From assembly GCA_024460105.1 (NCBI GenBank), contig JANFXS010000001.1, positions 1 to 64,000 on the forward strand: 64,000 nt of DNA, written 5' to 3'. A program made the position numbers and the translations under genes. How positions within the stretch are numbered: position 1 is the first letter of the stretch; each line of letters opens with the position of its first letter. This document shows, piece by piece, positions 1 to 7,747 of the stretch. Origin of the DNA: Anaerotignum faecicola (GTDB taxonomy: Bacteria > Bacillota > Clostridia > Lachnospirales > Anaerotignaceae). Under the pieces are notes generated by a model. It saw nothing but the letters and a program-made list of their open reading frames with translations, was not told the DNA's origin and ran no database searches.

Positions 1-187
1 TCTTATATTAAAGTTCTCCCGCTTAGGATATCTCATTCTTCATAAGATTTCCACTAGCTTCTTTTTTATTTCCGTTGAATTACTTTCGCCCTCTCGGGCT
101 TAGAATTAACTATGGGTTTAGTTTAATCAACTGTTCAGTTTTCAAAGTTCAATGCTTACTCCGGCTCGTTCGCCGTTTCAGTGTGAG
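1..187 (-). promoter_or_regulatory. rRNA operon leader (5' part of pre-16S transcript)
   Basis: Read on the minus strand, this stretch follows a cluster of strong promoters and contains GAACTTTGAAAACTGAACAG (plus-strand 131-150), a motif commonly found before 16S genes and in rRNA spacers of Firmicutes. No coding potential is seen. The 16S gene itself should begin just left of base 1 and is not in the window, so this is inferred from the leader motif and promoter array. Confidence 0.7.
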
Positions 188-191
188 TGAT

Positions 192-220
192 ATTTTATCA
201 CACTCTTTATTATTTGTCAA
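192..220 (-). promoter_or_regulatory. rrn promoter P4 (proximal)
   Basis: Minus-strand TTGACA, 17-base spacer, TAAAAT. It lacks the CTCGTGT start region of P1-P3 and opens directly into the leader, so it is the odd member and probably the original promoter next to 16S. Confidence 0.7.
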
Positions 221-303
221 CACTTTTTTCAAACTTTTTTAAGCTCTTTTTCGCCGCTTTTCGGCTTCCGCCGCTTCCGCGCTTTGTTGACACACGAGTA
301 TTT

Positions 304-331
304 ATTATACTCTCTTTTCACATTTTGTCAA
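304..331 (-). promoter_or_regulatory. rrn promoter P3
   Basis: Minus-strand TTGACA, 16-base spacer, TATAAT, followed by AAATACTCGTGT as in P1 and P2. The -35 is 148 bases downstream of that of P2. Confidence 0.75.
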
Positions 332-451
332 TACCCTTTTTGAAGTTTTTTATCCCTTTGGAATCCCGCATGTTTTCTTTCCTTTTATATAGGCTTTTAT
401 TTAAGTCCCATGCTTTCTCCCGCCGGCCTCCTTTGGGTGACACGAGTATCT

Positions 452-479
452 ATTATACTCTCTTTTCGGCTTTTGTCAA
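452..479 (-). promoter_or_regulatory. rrn promoter P2
   Basis: Minus-strand TTGACA, 16-base spacer, TATAAT, then ATAGATACTCGTGT, the discriminator and start region shared with P1 and P3. The -35 lies 141 bases downstream of that of P1. Confidence 0.75.
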
Positions 480-592
480 GCCCTTTTTTTAATTTCTTTA
501 ATCTGGCTTCTCAGCCTGTGCCCTTGCCCTTCTATCCCGCCGGGTTTTCATCCAAGCCCCTTTGCTTCGTTTCGTGGCTGACACGAATACTT

Positions 593-620
593 ATTATACA
601 GATTTTTCCCCTTTTGTCAA
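593..620 (-). promoter_or_regulatory. rrn promoter P1 (most upstream)
   Basis: On the minus strand TTGACA and TATAAT are separated by 16 bases. The bases after the -10 (TATAATAAGTATTCGTGT) are nearly the same as in the two promoters downstream, which marks them as duplicated rrn-type promoters. Confidence 0.75.
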
Positions 621-641
621 CACTTTTTGATAAGTTTTTTT

Positions 642-671
642 AAAAAAATTCCCGGTTAAGAAAACCGGGAA
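642..671 (-). terminator. Rho-independent terminator of the SASP-like gene
   Basis: A 9-bp stem (TTCCCGGTT / AACCGGGAA) with a short loop is followed on the minus strand by seven T. It lies 33 bases after the stop of the small minus-strand gene and insulates the rrn promoters beyond it. Confidence 0.8.
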
Positions 672-703
672 TAAAAACGTCTATAAATTAAACTTCTTTG
701 GAA

Positions 704-853
704 TTACTTAGATTTGCTTGTTTTGCTTGTTTTATTTGAGTTGCATTTCTGTGTTTTTTCTGTGTTTAAGTTATATTCCTGTGCAAATTCAGTCCTGTCC
801 ATTTTCTTTTCTGTGCTTTTGCTTGTGCTTGATTTTGTTGACTTTTTATCCAT
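704..853 (-). CDS. Putative gamma-type small acid-soluble spore protein-like peptide (49 aa)
   Basis: A 49-residue reading frame rich in Lys, Ser and Thr. It opens with an ATG preceded at good spacing by GGGAGTG on the minus strand and ends just before a strong terminator, so it is a complete small transcription unit. The centre reads TEFAQEYNLNTEKTQKCNSN, which resembles the TEFA(S/Q)E...N...V..QN repeat of gamma-type SASPs (SspE family), spore-core proteins used as an amino-acid store at germination. A sigma-G-like promoter lies upstream. One Cys is present, which is unusual for SASPs. The family call is a motif resemblance by eye; a generic basic peptide is the alternative. Confidence 0.45.
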   Translation of the reverse strand: MDKKSTKSSTSKSTEKKMDRTEFAQEYNLNTEKTQKCNSNKTSKTSKSK

Positions 854-909
854 AATATAAACACTCCCTATAAATAGTTTTGCGGCAAATCAATAACTGC
901 CCGCGATAC

Positions 910-939
910 TATTATTGTTTTTTAGCCGCAATTTATTCA
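910..939 (-). promoter_or_regulatory. Possible sigma-G (forespore) promoter
   Basis: On the minus strand TGAATA, a 17-base spacer and AATAATA match the known sigma-G pattern (TGAATA, about 17, CATACTA) well but not perfectly. It sits about 57 bases upstream of the SASP-like start. Inference from pattern only. Confidence 0.4.
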
Positions 940-969
940 GCCAAAAACAAAGAATAATTTAGAAAAAAA

Positions 970-1245
970 TTATTCATATAATTCATATATAGGAATAATT
1001 AAATTTTCTCCGGCAATAATTTTATCGTTTTTCATATTATTAAAATCTTTAATAAGGGCAATATATTCAGAGGTTGAAAAAATATTCGGTTTATATGTTT
1101 CTGCAATTTGCCAAAGAGTGTCGTCGCGAAAAATATAAATATTCTTATAGTAAATAATACTATCCTCCTTAGTTTCTCCAAAAGAAAGGCATCCTGCTGC
1201 CACAACAAATATAAACGTCATTATAAACAAAACAAATTTTCTCAT
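970..1245 (-). CDS. yneA: YneA-like SOS cell-division suppressor, LysM protein (91 aa)
   Basis: The start at 1245 is chosen because AAGGGGTGG lies just upstream of that ATG; a longer frame to 1272 has no such site. The protein has an N-terminal hydrophobic segment (about residues 4-20, ending VAAGC, which could be a lipobox or simply a membrane anchor), then a LysM-like domain (DDTLWQIAETY ... GENLIIPIY). Size, anchor, LysM domain and divergent position next to lexA match YneA of Bacillus, an SOS-induced inhibitor of division. LexA boxes overlap its promoter. Sequence identity to YneA is not obvious, so the role is inferred from architecture and context. Confidence 0.7.
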   Translation of the reverse strand: MRKFVLFIMTFIFVVAAGCLSFGETKEDSIIYYKNIYIFRDDTLWQIAETYKPNIFSTSEYIALIKDFNNMKNDKIIAGENLIIPIYELYE

Positions 1246-1269
1246 TTTTCCACCCCTTTTAGCAAAATT

Positions 1270-1282
1270 CAAACTTATGTTC
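1270..1282 (-). promoter_or_regulatory. LexA box 1
   Basis: GAACATAAGTTTG on the minus strand, close to the Gram-positive LexA operator core GAAC-N4/5-GTTY. Located just downstream of the yneA -10. Confidence 0.75.
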
Positions 1283-1284
1283 TA

Positions 1285-1313
1285 AATATATCAGAACATA
1301 AGTTTGTTGTCAA
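1285..1313 (-). promoter_or_regulatory. yneA promoter
   Basis: Minus-strand TTGACA, 17-base spacer, TATATT. The spacer contains a complete LexA box (1294-1306) and a second box lies just downstream (1270-1282), so LexA would block this promoter directly. Confidence 0.75.
1294..1306 (+). promoter_or_regulatory. LexA box 2
   Basis: GAACATAAGTTTG on the plus strand, identical to box 1 in inverted orientation, 11 bases away. It lies inside the yneA promoter spacer. Confidence 0.75.
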
Positions 1314-1331
1314 TATATTTTTAAAAATCAG

Positions 1332-1344
1332 GAACATAGGTTTG
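1332..1344 (+). promoter_or_regulatory. LexA box 3
   Basis: GAACATAGGTTTG, one base different from boxes 1 and 2, overlapping the presumed -35 of lexA. This supports lexA autoregulation. Confidence 0.65.
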
Positions 1345-1369
1345 ATTTTATCAAACTATGTGTTATAAT
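1342..1369 (+). promoter_or_regulatory. lexA promoter
   Basis: TTGATT, 16-base spacer, TATAAT, about 37 bases before the lexA start. It overlaps LexA box 3. Confidence 0.65.
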
Positions 1370-1406
1370 TTGTATATTAAAGCTAAAATAACAGAGGTGA
1401 ATATAA

Positions 1407-2018
1407 ATGACCGGGCTATCCGCAAAACAACAGGAAATTTTAGAATACTTAAAAAAGGAAGTTAGAATGAAGGGGTATCCTCCTTCCGTGAGAGAAATAT
1501 GCGACGCTATCGGTTTTAAGTCAACATCAACAGTTCATGCGCACTTGTCCAGCCTTGAAAAAAAGGGATTCATCCGTAAAGATCCTTCAAAGCCGAGAGC
1601 CATTGAAATACTTGATTCCACCCCTCTTCCCGAATACCATCAGGAAACAGTTAATGTCCCCATAGTCGGCACAGTGACTGCAGGAACGCCTATATTAGCT
1701 GTTGAAAATATTGAAGATACGTTTCCTATTCCATTACAGTATGTAAACAATTCCGATTCTTTTATGCTTAAAGTCCGCGGCGACAGCATGATTGAGGCCG
1801 GAATATTTGACAAAGATTTAATACTCGTACGTCAGCAGCCAACTGCCGACAACGGTGATATAGTGGTTGCTTTGATAGAAGAATTTGCAACAGTAAAACG
1901 ATATTATAAAGAAAAAGGGCATATACGCCTTCAACCCGAAAATTCTGCCATGTCGCCTATAATTGTAAACAACTGTACCATTGTAGGAAAAGTTGTCGGA
2001 CTGTTCAGAAAAATTTAA
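1407..2018 (+). CDS. lexA: LexA repressor
   Basis: 203 residues, normal length for LexA. It represses SOS genes and inactivates itself by RecA-stimulated autocleavage. The N-terminal winged helix-turn-helix (about residues 1-65, [23 protein letters not shown]) is intact. The cleavage site Ala92-Gly93 lies in the TVTAGTPIL stretch, and the catalytic dyad is Ser127 (GDSM) and Lys164 (ATVKRY). The start has AGAGGTG upstream. It is divergent from the yneA-like gene with LexA boxes between, and is followed after 18 bases by nadE, so these are probably cotranscribed. Confidence 0.98.
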   Translation: MTGLSAKQQEILEYLKKEVRMKGYPPSVREICDAIGFKSTSTVHAHLSSLEKKGFIRKDPSKPRAIEILDSTPLPEYHQETVNVPIVGTVTAGTPILAVENIEDTFPIPLQYVNNSDSFMLKVRGDSMIEAGIFDKDLILVRQQPTADNGDIVVALIEEFATVKRYYKEKGHIRLQPENSAMSPIIVNNCTIVGKVVGLFRKI

Positions 2019-2036
2019 AATACAGAGGTGTTATGA

Positions 2037-3968
2037 ATGTATGATCTTATACGAGCCGGCGCTGCGGTTCCAAAACTCAAAGTTGCAGACTGCAAATATA
2101 ATACGGAACAAATTTCCTCGCTTATAAATCAAGCGGACGATGCCGGAATAAAAATATTATGCTTTCCGGAGCTTTCGGTTTCTTCATATACATGCGGGGA
2201 TTTATTTTTGCAGACGGCGCTGATAAGGGAATGTGAAAACAGCATAAATTTAATCGCCGCCAAAAGCAAACACACGGATATGTTGATAGCCGCCGGGGCT
2301 CCCGTAGTATGCGACAACCAGACATTTAACTGCGCCGTACTGATAAATAAAGGAAAAATATTGGGCATTGTTCCAAAAACATACGTTCCGAATTACAGTG
2401 AATTTTATGAGAAACGATGGTTCAGCCCGGCCGGCTCTCTTATTTCGGATCAGACTAACTACTGCGGTCAAGATGTTCCTATAGGCAGCGATTTGATTTT
2501 TAAATGCAAAAATATTAAAAATCTTTCGGTTGGAATTGAAATATGCGAGGATTTATGGGCTCCAATTCCTCCAAGCAGTTTCCTTGCCACAAACGGCGCA
2601 AATGTAATCCTCAACCTTTCCGCAAGCAACGAGCTTGCAGCTAAAAATGATTACAGGCGCGCTCTGGCCGCACATCAGTCTGCGGGAACAATAAGCGCAT
2701 ATATTTATTCTTCCGCCGGAATAGGAGAAAGCACCCAAGACGTTGTTTTCAGCGGTCACAGCATGATATGCGAAAACGGCGTTATGTTGGAAGAAACTAA
2801 GAGGTTTTCAAAAGAAAATCAACTTATATATGCCGATATAGATCTCGAATCGATCTGCAACGACAGGAAAAAGAACACCTCATTTATGACTCCTGCATAC
2901 TCACAAAAACAATACAGAAATATTTATTTTGATATAAGCGAAAGCAGAATCGAAACGCTTAAACGTCCGTTAACTCAAACGCCGTTTGTTCCGGCCGACA
3001 ATGAAAAATTAAGCGAACGGTGCAAAGATATTTTTAATATACAGGTTACGGGGCTTTCAAAGCGTTTCGTCCATACCGGCTCGAAAAGTTTTGTAATAGG
3101 CATAAGCGGAGGCCTTGATTCAACGCTTGCCCTTCTCGTTTCGGCAAAATCATGCGATTTTATAGGAATTGATCGTCAAAACATAATCGGCGTAACTATG
3201 CCCGGTTTCGGCACGACAGACCGAACTTATAACAACGCCATAAACCTTATGAAATCTTTGGGAGTAACAATTAAAGAAATATCAATAAAAGAAGCGTGTC
3301 TCCAACATTTTAAAGACATCGGCCACGATCCCGACGTCCACGATGTAACTTATGAAAACACTCAAGCTCGGGAACGTACTCAAATCTTAATGGATATTGC
3401 AAATAAAGAAAACGCTATTGTTGTCGGAACAGGGGATCTGTCGGAGCTTGCCCTTGGCTGGGCAACATACAACGGGGATCATATGTCAATGTACGGCGTA
3501 AATAGCGGCATACCGAAAACGCTTGTGCGTGTGCTCGTTAAACATGTTACTGATTCCGGATACCTTGACAAAAACTCGAACCGTATCTTAAGCGATATTT
3601 TAGATACTCCCGTAAGCCCTGAACTCCTTCCGCCTACTAAAGACGGTAAAATTCGGCAGAAAACAGAGGATATCGTAGGTCCCTATGAGCTGCATGATTT
3701 CTTTTTGTATTATGTCGTGAGGTTCGGTTTTCCGCCAAAAAAAATACTTTTCTTCGCCGAAACTGTATTCAGCGATATTTACAGCAAAGAAGTAATTTTA
3801 AAATGGCTGAAAAACTTCTATCGTCGTTTTTTCTCCCAGCAGTTTAAGCGTTCATGCCTTCCTGACGGGCCTAAAGTCGGCACAATAAGCCTTTCGCCGC
3901 GCGGCGACTGGAGAATGCCAAGCGACGCTGTAAGCAGGATATGGCTTGATGAATTGGACAGTTTGTAA
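2037..3968 (+). CDS. nadE: Glutamine-dependent NAD+ synthetase
   Basis: 643 residues, two-domain form that makes NAD+ from nicotinate adenine dinucleotide, ATP and glutamine. The N-terminal nitrilase-type glutaminase domain (about 1-290) shows the Glu45, Lys114 and Cys170 triad (CFPEL, PKTY, EICEDLW). The synthetase domain (from about 330) has the PP-loop SGGLDS at 357-362. The start follows AGAGGTG; a nearby ATG at 2033 is out of frame and hits a stop. It is 18 bases behind lexA and 45 bases ahead of the DUF975 gene, which suggests one operon under LexA control, an unusual setting for NAD synthesis. Confidence 0.97.
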   Translation: MYDLIRAGAAVPKLKVADCKYNTEQISSLINQADDAGIKILCFPELSVSSYTCGDLFLQTALIRECENSINLIAAKSKHTDMLIAAGAPVVCDNQTFNCAVLINKGKILGIVPKTYVPNYSEFYEKRWFSPAGSLISDQTNYCGQDVPIGSDLIFKCKNIKNLSVGIEICEDLWAPIPPSSFLATNGANVILNLSASNELAAKNDYRRALAAHQSAGTISAYIYSSAGIGESTQDVVFSGHSMICENGVMLEETKRFSKENQLIYADIDLESICNDRKKNTSFMTPAYSQKQYRNIYFDISESRIETLKRPLTQTPFVPADNEKLSERCKDIFNIQVTGLSKRFVHTGSKSFVIGISGGLDSTLALLVSAKSCDFIGIDRQNIIGVTMPGFGTTDRTYNNAINLMKSLGVTIKEISIKEACLQHFKDIGHDPDVHDVTYENTQARERTQILMDIANKENAIVVGTGDLSELALGWATYNGDHMSMYGVNSGIPKTLVRVLVKHVTDSGYLDKNSNRILSDILDTPVSPELLPPTKDGKIRQKTEDIVGPYELHDFFLYYVVRFGFPPKKILFFAETVFSDIYSKEVILKWLKNFYRRFFSQQFKRSCLPDGPKVGTISLSPRGDWRMPSDAVSRIWLDELDSL

Positions 3969-4013
3969 ATTACTGCCGTTGAATTAAAAACTATATTACA
4001 ATAGGGTGATATT

Positions 4014-4865
4014 ATGCTGATTAACAGCGAACTTAAATATAAAGCAAACATTAATTTAAAAAAATCTTATTGGGTTTGCGTTGCCGTATGTTTGATATTC
4101 AGCATTCTAACAGGCGTTCTGGATGAACTTCCTACAGTTGATAATCTATCGCTTATCCACAATGACGGCACTGTTTTTGAAACACTTTTAACAGTTTCAT
4201 CATTTTCTGCAATGCCAAACAATGTAATTTCCTATTCGCAGGAACTTGTAATGAACATTTCCGATTTAATAAGAATCGGCGTTCAAACGTCGACATTTCT
4301 TATATTTATTTTTGTATTTATATTTGTATTCCTCCTGCGGCTGTTTATTTTATATCCCTTGAACGTTGGTACAAAACGCTTTTTTATGGCCCAGCGCGAA
4401 GATAAAATAAGATTTAAAAACATTTTTTATGTTTATCAAATCGGAAAAACTGAAAATACAGTAAAGACGATGTTTTTTGTCGACTTGTATACAACTCTAT
4501 GGTATTTTCTATTCATTATCCCGGGAGTAATTAAATCTTATGAATATATGATGATACCTTATATATTAAGCGAAAATCCCGGAATTGATGTAAACAGGGC
4601 ATTTAAAATAAGCAAAGAAATGATGTATGGCAATAAAATGTTTGCATTCACATTCCATTTATCGTTCATAGGCTGGTTTATTCTGTCTGTTTTTACAGGG
4701 GGACTGTTGAGTATATTATATGTAAATCCATATTTCGCTTCTGCCGAAGCCGAATTATACGCTGTACTTCGTCAATGGGCCTTAAACAGCGGAACAGCCT
4801 CCCGTGATGAACTTCCCGGATACGATAATTTGTATAGCAACGATATATTTGAAACCCCGTTTTAA
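4014..4865 (+). CDS. DUF975 family integral membrane protein
   Basis: 283 residues with about five or six hydrophobic segments (near residues 20-36, 97-117, 160-175, 215-240). The opening LKYKANINLKKSYW and the central VGTKRFFMAQRE / ISKEMMYGNK pattern match the DUF975 family of Firmicutes membrane proteins, whose function is unknown. It has a GGGTGAT ribosome-binding site and follows nadE closely. A long inverted repeat follows the stop. Family call is fairly secure; no function can be given. Confidence 0.8.
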   Translation: MLINSELKYKANINLKKSYWVCVAVCLIFSILTGVLDELPTVDNLSLIHNDGTVFETLLTVSSFSAMPNNVISYSQELVMNISDLIRIGVQTSTFLIFIFVFIFVFLLRLFILYPLNVGTKRFFMAQREDKIRFKNIFYVYQIGKTENTVKTMFFVDLYTTLWYFLFIIPGVIKSYEYMMIPYILSENPGIDVNRAFKISKEMMYGNKMFAFTFHLSFIGWFILSVFTGGLLSILYVNPYFASAEAELYAVLRQWALNSGTASRDELPGYDNLYSNDIFETPF

Positions 4866-4903
4866 TCGCTAACCAACAGATAAATTTGATCTTGAAACTT
4901 TTA

Positions 4904-4974
4904 AATGAAAAATCTCCTATGCTTTCTTGCCGCTTTACAGCTCAAAATAATCAAGGCATAGGAGATTTTTCATT
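4904..4974. terminator. Long perfect inverted repeat, likely bidirectional terminator
   Basis: Two 19-base arms (4904-4922 and 4956-4974) pair perfectly around a 33-base loop. The stem carries GAAAAA at one end and TTTTTC at the other, so it can end transcripts from either side. It lies between the DUF975 gene and the convergent ispH-rpsA gene. Confidence 0.65.
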
Positions 4975-5019
4975 AATATTAAAACCGTCAAGTTCTTCGG
5001 CTATTAAGCTGTTTGCTTA

Positions 5020-5065
5020 ATAAAACCAAAAAACCGCATTTCGGGATATAATACCCGAAACACGG
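5020..5065 (-). terminator. Terminator of the ispH-rpsA operon
   Basis: On the minus strand a stem CCG..TTTCGGG / CCCGAAA..CGG is followed by TTTTTTGGTTTTA, 34 bases after the ispH-rpsA stop. Confidence 0.8.
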
Positions 5066-5098
5066 CCTTAAAATTACGCCAAAATGATAACTTATATA

Positions 5099-7054
5099 TT
5101 ATTCCGCCGTTTCTTCTTCAGAAACTTCTGCTGTAGGAGCATCCGCTTCTTTTTTGCTGAGGCTGATCTTTTTAGCTTCAGTATTAACTTCAAGAACTTT
5201 AACTTTTATTATTTCACCGATTTTAAGTTCATCTTCCGGCTTAACAACATGTTTAGAAGAAATCTGAGAAATATGAACAAGCCCGTCAACGCCAACTTCA
5301 AGCTCAACAAAAGCGCCGAAAGGAACCATTCTTACAACTTTTCCCTCTACAATTGAGCCAACAGGATATTTTTCAGCCGCTAATGACCATGGGTTAGGCG
5401 TAACGTCTTTAAGTGAAAGTGAAATTTTTCCTTTTTCTTTGTCTGCTTCAAGCACAACAACTTCAACCGTGTCGCCTTCTTTTAATACTTCCCTTGGATT
5501 TGTAATGCGTCCCCAGCTCATTTCCGATATATGGATTAAGCCGTCAATGCCGCCTAAATTAACAAATGCGCCGAAATCAGTAATCCTGCTGACTGTTCCG
5601 GTAACCTTTTTGCCCGCTTCAATAGTAGCGAATAAAGCTTCTTTTTTAGCCGCATTTTCTTTTTCAATAAGAGCTTTCCTTCCGCCGATAATGCGTCGTT
5701 TGCTCCTGTCAAGCTCAATAATCTCAAATTCGATTGTCTGGCCCTTATAAACGCTGAGGTCTTCAACAAACCTGTTTGAAATCTGTGAAGAAGGGATAAA
5801 AACTTTAACTCCGTTAACAACGGCAATAATACCGCCTTTAACAACCTCTGTAACCTTGCCTTCAACAACTGTTTTTTCTTCAAAAGCTTTCTGTAAATCT
5901 TCCATGCCTTTCATAGATTCAAGGCGTTTTCTTGAAAGGAGTACGTTTCCGTCTCCGTCGTTAACGCGCACAACAAAAACTTCTATTTCATCTCCGGGCT
6001 GAAGTTCTTTGCTTGGAACTGAATTTACATCGCTGCTGTATTCATCCCTTGGAATAATACCGTCTGATTTATATCCGAGATTAACGGACACTTCTTCATT
6101 ATTAATATGAATAACAGTTCCCTTAACAATGTCACCTGTATGTAAAGTAACAAATGACTCGTCCAGCATCTGCTGGAAAGACATTTCCTCTTCTCCTTCT
6201 ATTTTTTGTACTGCATCATTCAGATTCTCGCTCATAGTACCAATGACCTCCTTTATTATTGCCGATGGTGTTGACGCACCAGCAGTTATTCCAATTTTAT
6301 CATTGTTGTTAAAAATATTCAACACCAAATCTTCAAAAGTTTCAATATTATACGTTTTATCGCAATTTTTTTTACAAATTTCGTATAATTTTTGTGTATT
6401 AGAGCTTTTCCTGTCGCCTATAACAATCATTTTGTCAACATTTTTCGATAATTCTATCGCTTCCGTCTGTCTTTTTTCCGTTGCGGAGCAAATTGTATTT
6501 GTCACTTTGATATGCGATATACGTCTTTTCAAAACATCAATTATTTCATTAAATCTGCTTGCCCTGAACGTAGTCTGAACAACGGCAGAATATTTTTGTC
6601 TTGTATCTAATTCAGCAGTTTCGGCTTCTTTGGCGCTTTCGACAATGACTGCGCTGTTTCTGCACCAGCCGTTAATTCCTATTACTTCCGGATGCAGACT
6701 GTCGCCGATAATTATAATTTTACACCCGTTTTCAAAATCTTCTTTTACAATATCATGTATCTTTTTAACAAAAGGGCAAGTACCGTCGATTAGCTTTATC
6801 CCCGCCCGTTCTATTTCTTTATACACTTCCTCACCAACCCCGTGAGAGCGGAGAATAACCGTACCGTTTTCGATCTCGTCAATGCTGTTTATTATTTTCA
6901 CGCCCTTTTTTGCGAGTTCGTCCGTAACAGTCTTATTGTGTATAATCGGCCCGTATGTATAAATATCGCCGTTTCCGACGGCATTATAAACGGCTTCAAC
7001 CGCCCGGCTCACACCAAAACAGAAACCGGCCGATTTTGCTACAATTATTTCCAT
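5099..7054 (-). CDS. ispH-rpsA: IspH (HMBPP reductase) fused to ribosomal protein S1
   Basis: 651 residues. Residues 1-285 are IspH (LytB), the 4Fe-4S enzyme that ends the MEP isoprenoid pathway, with cluster ligands Cys12, Cys93 and Cys189 and conserved His41 and His121. After a short linker come four S1 RNA-binding repeats (near 305-375, 395-462, 478-548 and 563-633). The third and fourth carry the classic TDFGAFVNL / VPFGAFVEL signature with HISEM or HISQIS. The C-terminus is acidic. This fusion is known from Clostridia. The frame is continuous, so it is not two genes. It is the last gene of a five-gene operon and starts 6 bases after cmk. Confidence 0.96.
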   Translation of the reverse strand: MEIIVAKSAGFCFGVSRAVEAVYNAVGNGDIYTYGPIIHNKTVTDELAKKGVKIINSIDEIENGTVILRSHGVGEEVYKEIERAGIKLIDGTCPFVKKIHDIVKEDFENGCKIIIIGDSLHPEVIGINGWCRNSAVIVESAKEAETAELDTRQKYSAVVQTTFRASRFNEIIDVLKRRISHIKVTNTICSATEKRQTEAIELSKNVDKMIVIGDRKSSNTQKLYEICKKNCDKTYNIETFEDLVLNIFNNNDKIGITAGASTPSAIIKEVIGTMSENLNDAVQKIEGEEEMSFQQMLDESFVTLHTGDIVKGTVIHINNEEVSVNLGYKSDGIIPRDEYSSDVNSVPSKELQPGDEIEVFVVRVNDGDGNVLLSRKRLESMKGMEDLQKAFEEKTVVEGKVTEVVKGGIIAVVNGVKVFIPSSQISNRFVEDLSVYKGQTIEFEIIELDRSKRRIIGGRKALIEKENAAKKEALFATIEAGKKVTGTVSRITDFGAFVNLGGIDGLIHISEMSWGRITNPREVLKEGDTVEVVVLEADKEKGKISLSLKDVTPNPWSLAAEKYPVGSIVEGKVVRMVPFGAFVELEVGVDGLVHISQISSKHVVKPEDELKIGEIIKVKVLEVNTEAKKISLSKKEADAPTAEVSEEETAE

Positions 7055-7060
7055 AAATAT

Positions 7061-7735
7061 TTACCTGCCTATTTTCTTGTTTACGATTTCAATTATTTCA
7101 CATGCAACATCTTCTACAGACATATACGTTGAATCAATTTCAACGGCATCGTTGGCTTTCATAAGCGGATTATGTTTTCTGCTCATATCGTTCCTGTCGC
7201 GTTCGATTATCTGTTCCTTCACTTTATCAAAAGGAAGCGGACATCCAATTTGCTCCAACTCCCCGCATCTTCTTTTAGCGCGCTCGTCGACGCTTGCATT
7301 GAGATATATTTTAACCTCTGCATCTTTAAGCACATTTGTGCCGATATCGCGGCCATCCATTATTACGCTTGTTTCCTTTGCCATTTGCCTTTGCATGTCC
7401 GCAAGCTTATTTCTCACTTCCAGTATGAGCCCAACGTCAGACGCGCCCTGCCCGACTTCCTGAGTGCGTATTTTACCCGTAACGTCCTCTCCGTCAAGGA
7501 AGATCCTTTGAGTTCCGTTTTCTGTCACAATATCTATATTTAAATTTTCAAGTGAAGAAACGACATCTCCGCTTGATTTAGTATCAATTGATTTTCTTAT
7601 ACAGCTAAGAGCAACGGTTCTGTACATTGCCCCAGTATCAATATAAACAATGCCGAGCTTTTTTGCCAAAATTTTTGCAACCGTACTTTTGCCGCTTCCG
7701 GCCGGCCCGTCTATAGCTATGGCAAATTTTTTCAT
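7061..7735 (-). CDS. cmk: Cytidylate kinase
   Basis: 224 residues. Phosphorylates CMP and dCMP with ATP. The Walker A motif GPAGSGKST is at 10-18, and the DGRDIGTNVL and RCGELEQIG stretches are typical of Cmk. The start has AGGAGG at good spacing, 12 bases after aroH. cmk next to ispH-rpsA is a conserved clostridial arrangement. Confidence 0.96.
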   Translation of the reverse strand: MKKFAIAIDGPAGSGKSTVAKILAKKLGIVYIDTGAMYRTVALSCIRKSIDTKSSGDVVSSLENLNIDIVTENGTQRIFLDGEDVTGKIRTQEVGQGASDVGLILEVRNKLADMQRQMAKETSVIMDGRDIGTNVLKDAEVKIYLNASVDERAKRRCGELEQIGCPLPFDKVKEQIIERDRNDMSRKHNPLMKANDAVEIDSTYMSVEDVACEIIEIVNKKIGR

Positions 7736-7747
7736 TTGTATATCCTC

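Noticed and set aside
187-643. Two plus-strand frames of 101 and 77 codons, Phe/Leu-rich
   Set aside because: They run antisense through the rrn promoter array; the Phe-rich product comes from T-rich promoter DNA and no ribosome-binding site is present.
1352-1364. Fourth possible LexA box (CAAACTATGTGTT)
   Set aside because: Only a partial match to the other three boxes; half-sites are out of register.
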